NCBI GenBank assembly: GCA_015680685.1
Contig: MNCI01001321.1
Location: forward strand, 161,744 to 190,102
Direction: 5' to 3'
Length of the DNA stretch: 28,359 nucleotides
From: Gnetum montanum
Taxonomy: Eukaryota; Streptophyta; Gnetopsida; Gnetales; Gnetaceae
This document shows positions 18,928 to 28,359 of the stretch, in pieces. Within the stretch, counting starts at the first letter, position 1; every line of letters begins with the position of its first letter. Both the position numbers and the translations under genes were made by a program. The notes below the pieces were generated by a model that saw nothing but the letters and a program-made list of their open reading frames with translations, did no database searches and was not told the origin of the DNA.

Positions 18928-19501
18928 GATGAGCCTTTTGATCAAACCTTGCTACACCTTGGCTAGCTTAAATATTTTATTCATGTATTTAATGTTTTGT
19001 GCAACTTCATTTAATATTGCCATGTAATTAAGCTAAAGTAAGCTAGCTAGATTAAATGGTAGTTAATTAAGCACATAAGTACGACAACTTCAACCATGCA
19101 TATGATGCTTGGTAATCCTAGCAATGCTTAATGTTTGGTAACCTAATAGCATTATATGTGTTCAAGATGTGCATGAAAAGTGGAACTGTATACTTGTGTT
19201 AAGATAGTTAGTTATTAATTAGCAATTAGATTAGTTTAATTAGTTTATAAATTGAGTTTCAACTTGTTGTTAATCATAGATGAATAAATTATAAAATAAT
19301 AAAAATCATGTTCCTCAATTACACATAACCATATAATTAAGCTCCATAGGTATATTTTAAAAGACAACAACTATCACAGTTAGCTTTCACTACCTAGAAC
19401 TTATGTACTTAGGAACTTAAGGTCTATGAAATTTAACCAGATCGTGCATGAACACTTATGATTCATATGGTTGGATGTAGGGGTACCTCACTGCTCATCA
19501 T

Positions 19502-19519
19502 TAGCACCATTTCTAGGGA
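19502..19519 (+). other. Primer binding site of element B (decayed tRNA-Asp type)
   Basis: TAGCACCATTTCTAGGGA starts one base after the LTR end and has the same spacing and order as the site in element A. It has more changes, in line with greater age. Confidence 0.8.
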
Positions 19520-19661
19520 CTTGTAGTTGTTATGTGTGCTATCTAGAACTTAGTGAAAAATTATTCGAGATCATTGCAATGAATCCTAAATCCATATGAT
19601 ACATTAAAATAATTACAAAAATTTAAAGAAGCACACTACATTTCCTATTTTCTAATACAAG

Positions 19662-22080
19662 ATGTCTTCTTCTCAAAGGAGTAATTCTCTGTTCAAGTCT
19701 TACAGAGTAAATTAGTAGGTGCCCCAATAATACAAAGTTGTGCATGCTCATCTTGATGAGTACATATTCAATTTCACCTTCATCCTACACTAAGATGAAT
19801 TGTTGTAGTGGTGCAACATGGAGGGAAACATCATGTTGTTGACCAATCGATCTATTCCTACAATGCTCCAACAAACTCTTATGTGATTGGGCCTCTAGGG
19901 ACTTTATGTTGAGTATGTTATGCAGGATAGTGATGCCAAGGATTATCATCCCATTGATTCATAATGTCTATGGAATTAATAGCTAGAGCAATGCTATGAA
20001 TCTATGAAAGGGAAGTGGTTCAATGATTCTCCATACCTGACATACCAAAAAGATGGTGGAGAATCCTTCTTTTAGGATTTTTCATTCAAAGAAACTTCTC
20101 TCTTTGACTTTAATGAAAGAGGTCAAACCCAAAACTTGTAGTCCATGATCCAAAATCCTAATTCTAGCAAGAAAGGATCCAATGATAAAGGGGGATCCAA
20201 GGAGGAGATTCATTGAAGAGATGAGGAGAAGAAACATGATCGTGATCATGGTCGCGATCACTAAAGAGGGTGTGGTAGGCATCATGATGATGCTAGTCCT
20301 CCTTCCTCTTCACCTTCATCATCATCTTCTTTCTCTTTTGGGTTTAAATGTAACTACTAAGGGTGCAATCATGATGGAGGTGACCAACAAGACCAAGATG
20401 ATCGTAGGGACCACCAGGCAAGTCTAGATCCAAGTTTCTAGTGTTCAAGAGAAGACCATCACCATGAACAAAGGGGTAGTAGAGGGCATCATAGGCAATA
20501 GAATCATGGCCTCGATGAGCCTTTGCTCACTACCCGAAGCATGCTAAACATTGTAGAGATAGTAAGAATTTATACAAGGCATGTAAAGGATAGTTAGATC
20601 AAGAGGCTAGACATCAACAATATCCCTAGGTTTGAAGGGGGATATAACTCAAATATGAAAAATCATCTTTAGGCAATGTAGAAAATGACTAGTAAAAGCT
20701 TAAGTTGTTTTTGATGAAACTCATAAAAGAAGCAGAAAGCTAGTACTGGTCCTTAGAATCGAAATCCATCAAATAGTGAAATACAATGCTAAAATTTTTC
20801 AATGACAAATATCAAACATACTCTTGAGTATCCAACTTGAGGAGGTAGATCCAAGGATGGAAACAAGGGACACATGAATCCTTGGATGCCACCATGGGCC
20901 AATATTATTCTGTATTGCACAAATATACTAGCCATGGTTATTCTCAATAGAAGCAAATTCACTATATCATAGATGGACTTTGACCAGAAATGAGAAGAAC
21001 TCTTAGAGTCTACGCCCAAGGGTGATTGTCAGAAATTAGAGCCCATCAAATCCAAAGGCTAATTGAGTAGATAGCAAAAGAAGAAAGAGAGTTGAGGAAA
21101 TTCAAAAGTGCAAAAGAATACAACTGTGATCCTTCCATTTTCTTGAGGGAGGTTCAATTTTGTAACAATGAGGAAGAATCATTACTTGATGAGATGATAA
21201 ACTAAAAGACCTTGCCAATTCAAAAATTTAGCTCTAAAATTTTGGCTAAGGTAAATCAGTTATGGGACTTTATGAATAGCATATTTCAAGCTATCATGAA
21301 AATTGCTAAAGAGTGTAAAGAACAAGGTATTGATCATCATTGCAGGGGAGAAAGGAAGCTAAACGTGCCAATTAAAGGGGTAAGGGCAAGATTGCAATAG
21401 TAGGGAAAGTTTCAGAAACTAAATCAAATGATGATAATGGGTGTGACATCTACCAATATGAATATCCTAAGGGATATTGTCCCATCATGTCACACTTACA
21501 AGAGTCTGAGGCATATGCTCTGAATCCACAACTAGAAAAAAAGTAAACACCTAGAAGATTGTCTTATCCTCAAGGAAATCCCAGGAAGTTCCATCAACAG
21601 CAAAAATATTAAACAAGTGGAACTCCACTACAATCATACAAGCAGCATCAACACTAGCAGCAACCATAGTCATGGGCACTACCACCACCAAGGTAGCAAT
21701 ACCCTTATAGACAACCCGATCTATATGGGTATTATTTCAGTAACCCCTATCTCCACATGTCTTTTCCAATCATGTTTCTACTTTCCAACATTACTACTAC
21801 CCTTTCAAATATTATTGAACTCATTTTCCACATTCAAGGAGGGATACCACTTTTATCCTTATCCTCCTCCTATTCATGCACCTATTCCTCCATCCTCAAC
21901 ATAGCTACTACATGCTCCATCTATGTAGGGTAAACTCCTAGCCCAACCAGAGTGATGCAACACTACCAAGGTCATTAGTCTACAATTGGTTCATCAACCC
22001 AGTGGTTTGAACACTAGATCATAGAAAAGACCTTTTTTTTACCCAACAATTCACCTAAGTCCTCACATACACATGTAGTT
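19662..22080 (+). pseudogene. gag: Element B gag, heavily decayed
   Basis: The ATG at 19662 (MSSSQRSNS) aligns with the start of gag in element A (MPSSHKSNS). Alignable blocks follow in order: HLDEYIFNFTFILH (19749-19790), a Ser/His-rich linker near 20280-20340, DINNIPRFEGGYNSNMKNH (about 20605-20670), IQGWKQGTHESLDATMGQYY (about 20850-20910) and KEYNCDPSIF (about 21110-21140). A Gln/His/Pro-rich region follows at 21590-21900. Stops are frequent and there are several frame changes, so no protein could be made. Two stops (19728 and 19791) lie at the same aligned positions as stops in A. The 3' limit is approximate. Confidence 0.8.
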
Positions 22081-22179
22081 GGTAGCTCTACTTCTCCATC
22101 TCTTTCTACATCTAATTTCTTCGAGTCCCCTTCAAACCAAATACTACCTAGAATCCATATTATTATGCTCACTAATTCT

Positions 22180-22580
22180 ATATCTAATTAGATTTGTGTC
22201 AACAACCTTCCTAGGAAATTAGTTGATCCTTGGATTCCTCTTATTTATTTATAGATTTTTGGGAATGAACCATGTAAAGCTCTTCTTGATTCAAGTTTTG
22301 ATGTGAACTTGATTTCTCATGAGATGTATACTACCTAAAACCTTCCACCCCTTAAGAACAATAATATCCGATTGGAATTGATAAACCAGTCCATTATTAT
22401 TTCATTGGGACTAGTAGAGGACATTGTGAGCACTATCTATGGGTGGTCTTATCCTACTAATTTCCTTGTAATCAAGGGTGAGAACTACAAAGGGGACTTC
22501 CCATTCATCATGGGAAGGGCATAGCTAAGCATTGTTCATGCAACAATGGGCATCAGAGATCTTTCCCTAGGGATATCTAA
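22180..22580 (+). pseudogene. Element B aspartic protease
   Basis: The active-site segment ALLDSSFDVNLIS lies at about 22278-22316; the usual D-S/T-G reads D-S-S, so the key Gly is lost. The second signature, FPFIMGRA (about 22498-22521), corresponds to ILGRP of the Athila family. The segment between (LVEDIVSTIYGWSYPTNFLVI) has the expected spacing. At least two stops are present. The enzyme would have cut the polyprotein. Confidence 0.75.
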
Positions 22581-23059
22581 GGAAAATGCATTTAGAAAGA
22601 TCAAGAAGAAATGAGTTTTATGCATTGCATATAATAATACAAAATGCAATTACGTGCAAATACTCTGGCCCATGAGATGAGCATCTATTTTTGCATGCTA
22701 GAAATGTGCACTTGAAGCAAATATTCAAAGGTGTTTGTACATAGCAACCACAAAACAAGAGGGCACCTAGTAGCTAACCACTAATCCTAAAAGCAACACA
22801 AGGTGCATGGAACCTGTTGAGAGCTTGACATGTGCTTATGTTGCAGGCATGGATAAACTAGAGCAAGTTCATCACTAACTCTTTGATAATGCAAATGATG
22901 ATACCTATTAGGAAGAGTTGGAAATTCCTAAAAATTTTAAATGAAAGCCCCTTGAGTTAAAAACTCTACCTACCAACATGGAATATGCATTCTTGAAAAA
23001 TGAAAATCTAGTAATAATCAATGCAAATCTTGCTCCAAAATAGAAATAAATGTTATTAT

Positions 23060-23800
23060 ATGTGGTTGAAAAATGGTTGATAGCCTTTACTTGGTCATAT
23101 CATGAACTCATAGGGATCGATCCTAGGATATGCTAGCATTGCATCTACACTAACCTAGCCATGAAGCCTAAAAGGTAGCCATAGAGACAATTGAACCACA
23201 AATTGAAAATATCATCAAAGAGTAAATTGAGTAACTCCTCAAGATGGGGTTTATCTATCCCATTACGAATAGTGAGGATTATTACACTCATTATTATGCC
23301 AAATAAAGTTGGCAAGTGGCGAGTTTGCATCAATTTTTGGCTATTAAATATGGCAACATTCAAGGACCATTTTCCATTATTGTTCATGGATCACATGTTG
23401 GACACCATATCTAGGCATTAGTATTACAATTTTTTGGATGGTTATAGTGGCTATAACCAAATCTAGATCATGCTATAGGACCAGGCCAAAATAACATTCA
23501 CAAGTCCCTAGGGGATCTTTCCATATCACAAGATGCCTTTTGGTCTATGGAATGCTCCTGCTACATTCTAATGCTTGGTATTAAGAATATTTTAATAGAA
23601 AATTAGTAGTGAAGTGGAAGTATTTATGGATGACTTCTCCACTTACGGTGCTACATTTGAGTAAGCCTTGGACCACCTTGAGCAAGTACTAAAAAGATGT
23701 ATGAAAAAAAACTTGCAACTCAATTGGAAAAAAGAGTCATCTAGTGATCCATGAGGATATTGTATTAGGGCACAAAATCTCACAATTAGGAATTGAGGTT
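23060..23800 (+). pseudogene. pol: Element B reverse transcriptase
   Basis: A recognisable RVT_1 domain: WRVCINFWLLNMATFKDHFP (about 23318-23377), FLDGYSGYNQI (about 23433), ITFTSP followed by a stop and GIFPYHKMPFGLWNAPATF (about 23490-23568), and the catalytic loop FMDDFSTYG (23623-23649). Both Asp of FMDD are kept. VLKRCMKKNLQLNWKK follows at about 23686. Stops and at least one frame change interrupt the domain. The motif set is typical of Athila-type elements. It would copy element RNA to DNA. Confidence 0.85.
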
Positions 23801-24039
23801 GACCTTAAAAATATAAGGGTCATCCAAGGAATCACTCACCAACTAGAAACTATCAAAGATGTTTAGTCATTCCTTGGACACACTGGCTACTACTTGCAAT
23901 TCATAGAGAATTTCTCTAAGATCATAAAATCACTGGTCAAGCTAACAAAGAAAGATGCTCCATTTTTCTGGACCAAGGAATGTGAAAAAGCATTCCAATA
24001 ACTAAAGGAGAAACTTGTAAAAACTAGAATTCTATAAGC

Positions 24040-24330
24040 ACCCAACTAGTCCAGATCATTTCATGTTATGACAAATGCATCAAATTATGTCTTAAAAGTT
24101 GTGCTTATGCAGTTGGATGAAAAGAAACATCCATATTACATCCATTGCGAAATTTAAACCATTGTGGGTGCTCAACTGAACTACACCAACACAAAAAAAG
24201 AAATTGATGGTAGTGGTGTTTGCTCTAGAAAATTTTAGGTACTATGTGCTTGGATACAAAGTATTTATACATGGATCATAGTTCCATTCACTTTCTCATG
24301 AACAGTCCAATGGTGAGCCCTCATGTCATA
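24040..24330 (+). pseudogene. Element B RNase H
   Basis: VMTNASNYVLKVVLMQLDEK at about 24065-24124 matches the T-D-A-S-D-Y opening of Ty3/gypsy RNase H, with both Asp changed to Asn (AAT at 24074-24076 and 24083-24085). LNYTNTKKEI follows at about 24177, then a frameshift and the FRYYVLGYKV-type strand near 24235. Loss of the first catalytic Asp means the encoded domain would be inactive. Confidence 0.75.
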
Positions 24331-24599
24331 TGATGGCTAGTGATCTTATAGGAATTCGATCTTATGATGATAAACTAGAAGGGAACTAAGAATGTGATCG
24401 CTGATCACTTATCTCAGTTGTGATGGGACAACAAAGAGGAGGAAGGCCCACTATCTGATCTATTTCTTAATGAACTCCTCTTTGTCGAAGCTACAACTAA
24501 ACAATTGCCCACAAAGCCTAAATGGTATGATAACATTCTCACCTATCTTCTCATTCATGATATGCCACAAGTGTTGGACCACCAAAAGAAACAACAATT

Positions 24600-25480
24600 T
24601 CTTCACTAGGTGAAATGCTTTATGAAGATCAATAGATACCTCTACAATATGTGCACTGATGGCCTAGTTCATTGGTGTGTCCGTGATGTTGATCAATTGC
24701 ATGTTCTCAAGGATGCTCATGATGGTCCTTGTAGGGGCCACTATGCTAGGAGACACACAACCATTAAAATCCTAATGGCAAGGTATTATTGGCCAACAAT
24801 TTTCAAGGATGCTCACCAATTTTTCCACTCTTATGAATGCTACCAACGAGATGGTGGAATGACTGCTCGAATGGAAGGACCTCAACAGTGGATCCAACCA
24901 CTAGGCACCTTTGACATATGGGGCATTAACTTCATAGGTTCCATCACATCTATGTCAAATGGAAAGGCATACATCATACTTGTTATTGACTATTGTATGA
25001 AATAGGCATAAGCAACATCCATCACCAACTGTACAATCTTCTACTACTACTCAATTTGTACAATAGAATGTTATAAAAAAGTTTGGTGTGCCACATGCAT
25101 TAATTTCTAACAATGGAACCCACTTTACAAGCACTACCTTTCAAAAGCTCATGCAATGCTTGGAGGTTGAACATAAACTAACAACATCCTACCACACCTG
25201 AAGCCAATGGTCAAGCTAAGGTTACAAATAAGAAAATCACAAAGATCTTAACAATAACTATTATCAAATATAGGAGAGACTAGAGCACCAAATTCAATGA
25301 TGCCCTCTAGGCCTACCGCTTAACATGGAAACTCACTATAGGCTATTCTCCCTATGAGCTAGTGTATGGAAAAGTACCAATACTTCCTATTCAATTTGAG
25401 CTCTGTACACTTTTAATAGCCTATGACATTGACTTTAACTTAAGTCTAGCATAGAAAGAAAGATTAATGAATCTCAACTT
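24600..25480 (+). pseudogene. Element B integrase
   Basis: The N-terminal zinc domain keeps both His (KDAHDGPCRGHYA, about 24709-24747) but both zinc Cys read Tyr (SYECYQR, about 24829-24849). RYYWPTIFKDAHQF sits between. In the core, the first catalytic Asp is Asn (DIWGINFIG; AAC at 24928-24930) and so is the second (ISNNGTHF; AAC at 25109-25111). After 25005 stops and frame changes are dense. The 131-residue open segment at 24610-25005 is the best-preserved part. Codons before 24610 (KWYDNILTYLLIHDMPQVL) match the usual link from RNase H to integrase. Confidence 0.85.
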
Positions 25481-25910
25481 GCTAGAAGAAAATCGAGTGG
25501 TGGCCCTATCATCTAATGAGTTGTACAAGGCATTCAACAAAAAGCTCCATGACCTTAGAATTAGGAAAGTCAAATTTCAACCAAGACATAAGGTCCTTTA
25601 CTAGAATCCCACACATGTACCTTAATAAACTAAGTTTCAAATGTTGTAAAAAGAACCTTATATCATTTATAAAACTTTCCCTCCTAGGGCTATGTTGATC
25701 TACAAACCTAAGAGCCTAGGCAAGAAGTAGTTGCTCAACACACAATAAGTCAAACCTTTTCATGAACCTAACCAAGCCATTGCAACAAATGCCTCATCAA
25801 ATGGATATCCATGCTCAATCTTTCAAATCTCCTCCTTTCAACTTAGTGATGGGGAGGATGGCCATCCATGCTAACTATAGAAGCAACTTCTCAGTTTTTC
25901 ATCTTTTTTT

Positions 25911-26003
25911 TTACACGTTTTTGTTTTACACCTTATTATTTTTACAAATTTTTGTTTTACACATTCTTTATCTTACATCTTTTTGTTTTCACGTTATTAA
26001 TTT
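25911..26003 (+). repeat. 31-bp tandem repeat, three units
   Basis: Units start at 25911, 25942 and 25973 with consensus TTACANNTTTTTGTTTTACA plus a variable T-rich end. It accounts for the apparent hydrophobic open frames here. Confidence 0.8.
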
Positions 26004-26901
26004 TTGAAAATTTTCATTTTATAACATCATTAGTACATTTTATTTTTCTTAAATATTTTACAATTTTTTGTATATTCTCCTTTATTTTGGATGTGAGTTT
26101 CTTATTATGTTTTAATAATAATAACATGCTTTATTTCCAATTGGGTATAGTGTGGTTTTTTTGATGTGGACATGTGTTATCTAGTTATTTGATTATTGGT
26201 GTCTAAATTCTAGCTTTAAATTTTGTTGTTGATAACTAGGTCATGGTTTCTTTTTCATGAAATAGGCAGTAAGTCCACAACATCCACCCACCTACAAACT
26301 CTATGGTTTTCCTTGTTCTAGAAGTATGACGTCCCTTATTCATTAATAAAACTTTAATGAACTTGTCACCTTGGTAGTTTTTAGATTTGGAAAGGATTTA
26401 AAGGTTTGAATAGGATGTGACTTCAAGGGGACTAACTACTCTATGTGCTTTTCTATTTACTTGGATACATGTATGTTTTCATGGATTCATGGATTTCTTA
26501 CTATTTCATGTTGACCAATAATAGGAAGTTGAATAAGTCTTTGCACAGTGTGGTTCCCACACAAAAAAATGATGAGAATTCAAAGCATACCCTTTAATCA
26601 AAATAAATGGGCTACAAGTAGTTGTTACGAGACTAGAAAGACATGTTGCCCATGCCTAAAGGTTCCCTCTAACTAAGGCCATCTCTCACTTCTTGCTTCT
26701 CTTTTCTTCTTAAATAAGGAATGGTGATTGTTCTATGGGAGCCCCCTTGCATCTCAAGGGGGTGGACTAGTCTTAGAGTGGTAATGCAAAGTCACTGAAT
26801 GTGGTTGGTTTTGGTTTGAACTAAGGATAGATTCTATCAAGTCATTTAACCATAAAATTCACAAGGGACTTCATGTGACCTTAATTAGGAAGTCCATTCC
26901 A

Positions 26902-26926
26902 CTCTCTCTCTCTCTCTCTCTCTCTC
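26902..26926 (+). repeat. CT microsatellite
   Basis: An uninterrupted CT run of 25 bases in the 3' untranslated region of element B. Its purity in an otherwise decayed element suggests later slippage growth. Confidence 0.95.
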
Positions 26927-27798
26927 ATCCATCTATGCTTTCCATGTCTCACCCCATTGCCAATTTCATGTTCTTATTCAATGTCTTAGTTTGACATGTT
27001 GAAATTCTTAGGTAGTTTCTTCCAAGTTTTTGTACTTAACTTTCCATTATCATTAATTGTCCATGGGGTCCATGGACTCCTTAGTTTGAAGTTATTCAAG
27101 AGCAATAAAGGACATGTGCTTGCTTTGGAAAGAACCCAATTGCATACCTTTTTCTTGGGTTAGTTAAGTTCTTTATCCTTAGACATTCTCACAATGGAAT
27201 CCTTTTGTGTGCCTCCATCAATGACACTCAATTGTGCACATCTTCACAACATTTTTCCATGAAATCCTCTTTTTATTATTGTGAATTCTTAAACCTACTT
27301 CAAGTATTTCAATGCATTTGAACTTTTTGGAATTTAATAATCAACCACTTACCCATTTTACCCTATTTTTCAGTCTTTTGCTAACACAATTAAAGGAATC
27401 AATCCATCATAATCACAACCTGGCCAAGTGTAATTACCAATAAGATAAGCTACCTAAAAGCTATATGTTACACATTACACACTAACTTGCAATCTTGTTG
27501 TCATTGCAGCGGAATAGAAGCGAGATTTTATTTACTAAAGGATAAGTAGCAACACCATGCAATGAGGACCCCTCATGATCATTGAATCTTCTCCCTTGCT
27601 CTTCAGCTACAAGAGGAGTTGGATGCCAATTTTTTCCGAGGTGTTCAATTCTATTGTCATGAACACCTAATTTTGTAAAAGATTATAAATCCATACACTT
27701 GGACACTTAAAGTCTATCTATTTCATTTGAGTCAATTTGCATATCAGTCAATAATCCCATATCTTCCTAATATTTTGTAAGGAAATAGTTTCTCTTCT

Positions 27799-27838
27799 TG
27801 TTCACTCAAGGATGAGTTTTCATTCAATTATGGGGGTA
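27799..27838 (+). other. Polypurine tract and conserved pre-LTR block of element B
   Basis: TGTTCACTCAAGGATGAG begins exactly 40 bp before the 3' LTR, as in element C, and ends in the tract ATGGGGGTA. The tract primes plus-strand synthesis and confirms the left edge of the 3' LTR. Confidence 0.8.
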
Positions 27839-28359
27839 TGATGAATCATATTTTTCCTAGCTCTTATATCATATATCTAATATTAAAGCCCTGATATCAA
27901 ATACATGATATCAAGTCCCAAGATGCAATGTCAAATATCTGAAGTCACAAGGTGTGTGGAATCCTATAAATATAGCACTTAGGCACATGGTTTGGGCATA
28001 AGTTTTTGTCATAGCATAGTAAAGCTCTTATAGTTTCTTGTCTCTAGATTTAGAATATTTTCCAAAATTCCTACAACAAGAGTCATTGAGTGTATGGATC
28101 TTTATTCAAGAACTATTATACTTGAGCATGATAGTATGTGTGATAATAAAGACAAGCTTTTTGATCAAACCTTGTAGCACCTTGCTAGCTTAAATATTTT
28201 ATTCATGCATTTAATGTTTTGTGTAACTTCATTTAATACCACCAAGTAATTAAGCTAAAGTAAGCTAGCTAGATTAAATAGTAGTTAATTAAGCACATAA
28301 GTATGACTGCTTTGAGCATGCATATGATTCTTAGTAATCCCAGCAACATTTAACAGTTG
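27839..28359 (+). repeat. 3' LTR of element B, cut by the window edge
   Basis: Starts TGATGAATCATATTTT and follows 18630-19140 of the 5' LTR along its whole visible length, including the TATA box (27965), AATAAA (28146) and the AAGCTAAAGTAAGCTAGCTA block near 28252. About 350 bp should remain to the right, after which a CCAAG target duplication would be expected. Confidence 0.9.

Larger units (their letters stand above)
18630..19500 (+). repeat. 5' LTR of element B (871 bp)
   Basis: Starts TGATGAACCATATTTT and ends CTGCTCATCA, directly before the primer binding site. 18630-19140 corresponds to 27839-28359 of the 3' LTR. The TATA box is at 18742-18749 and AATAAA at 18922-18927. The 3' LTR copy has an extra 13-bp stretch near 27870. 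GATATC motifs recur in U3. Confidence 0.9.
25481..27798 (+). other. 3' part of element B: integrase tail and untranslated region
   Basis: Remnants of the integrase C-terminal region seem to run to about 25800. Beyond that I see no gene: T-rich DNA with a 31-bp repeat (25911-26003), a CT run (26902-26926) and a short perfect palindrome (27059-27077). Athila elements often carry an envelope-like frame here; none is recognisable. Confidence 0.55.
18630..28359 (+). mobile_element. Element B: nearly complete, decayed Athila-like Ty3/gypsy element
   Basis: 5' LTR 18630-19500, primer binding site, gag, protease, reverse transcriptase, RNase H, integrase, a 2-kb 3' untranslated region, polypurine tract and a 3' LTR cut by the window edge. 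The internal part is 8,338 bp. FMDDFSTYG, FLDGYSGYNQI and MPFGLWNAPATF in reverse transcriptase, with the tRNA-Asp primer site, place it with the Athila lineage. The two LTRs differ clearly (several indels and roughly one base in six by eye), so the insertion is old. It interrupts copia fragment E; the left flank is CCAAG (18625-18629). Confidence 0.9.

Noticed and set aside
25762-26164. Hydrophobic open frames that could suggest an envelope-like membrane protein in element B
   Set aside because: The hydrophobicity comes from a T-rich 31-bp tandem repeat; there is no envelope motif and the frames overlap in two phases.

Overview
The window looks like intergenic DNA of a large-genome seed plant. 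It is almost entirely nested, decayed LTR retrotransposons, with plant-type Ty3/gypsy and Ty1/copia protein families, plant-style introns (GTAAGT donors, TGCAG acceptors), tRNA-Asp-type primer binding sites and heavy loss of C to T. The species cannot be told from the sequence; a conifer or another large-genome plant would fit. I saw no rRNA, tRNA or CRISPR and no intact host gene.

Layout. Element A (1-2599, minus strand) is the 5' part of an Athila-like element: a 905-bp LTR, a primer binding site and a gag frame running off the left edge. It sits in element D (2600-13818, minus strand). D has a long LTR (about 11909-13818) and a gag-protease frame of about 1,260 codons (11618 to 7832), but no reverse transcriptase, RNase H or integrase in view. 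On its opposite strand lies a seven-exon gene (3603-7338, plus) of about 1,050 codons. Gag-protease and the seven-exon gene point tail to tail across a spacer of 27-bp repeats. D in turn interrupts a coding frame of element C (13819-15730, plus), of which the 3' coding end, polypurine tract and 905-bp 3' LTR remain.

To the right, 15731-17264 is AT-rich and mostly unidentified. 17265-18629 is a minus-strand Ty1/copia reverse transcriptase/RNase H fragment (E). E is cut by element B (18630 to the right edge, plus), an Athila-like element with an 871-bp 5' LTR, primer binding site, gag, protease, RT, RNase H, integrase, a 2-kb 3' untranslated region, polypurine tract and a partial 3' LTR.

A, B and C are related. 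All three LTRs start TGATGA and end TCATCA, A and B have alignable gag proteins and LTR cores, and B and C share a 40-bp block ending at the 3' LTR. Most in-frame stops in all elements can be explained by C-to-T change in CAG, CAA or CGA codons. Their density (C about 6%, D about 2%, A about 1.2% of codons) follows the nesting order.

The most unusual object is D: a gag-protease element without pol that carries a large, intron-bearing antisense gene, with arrays of GCTACGCTATG-type palindromes in its LTR and the same motif around the antisense gene.
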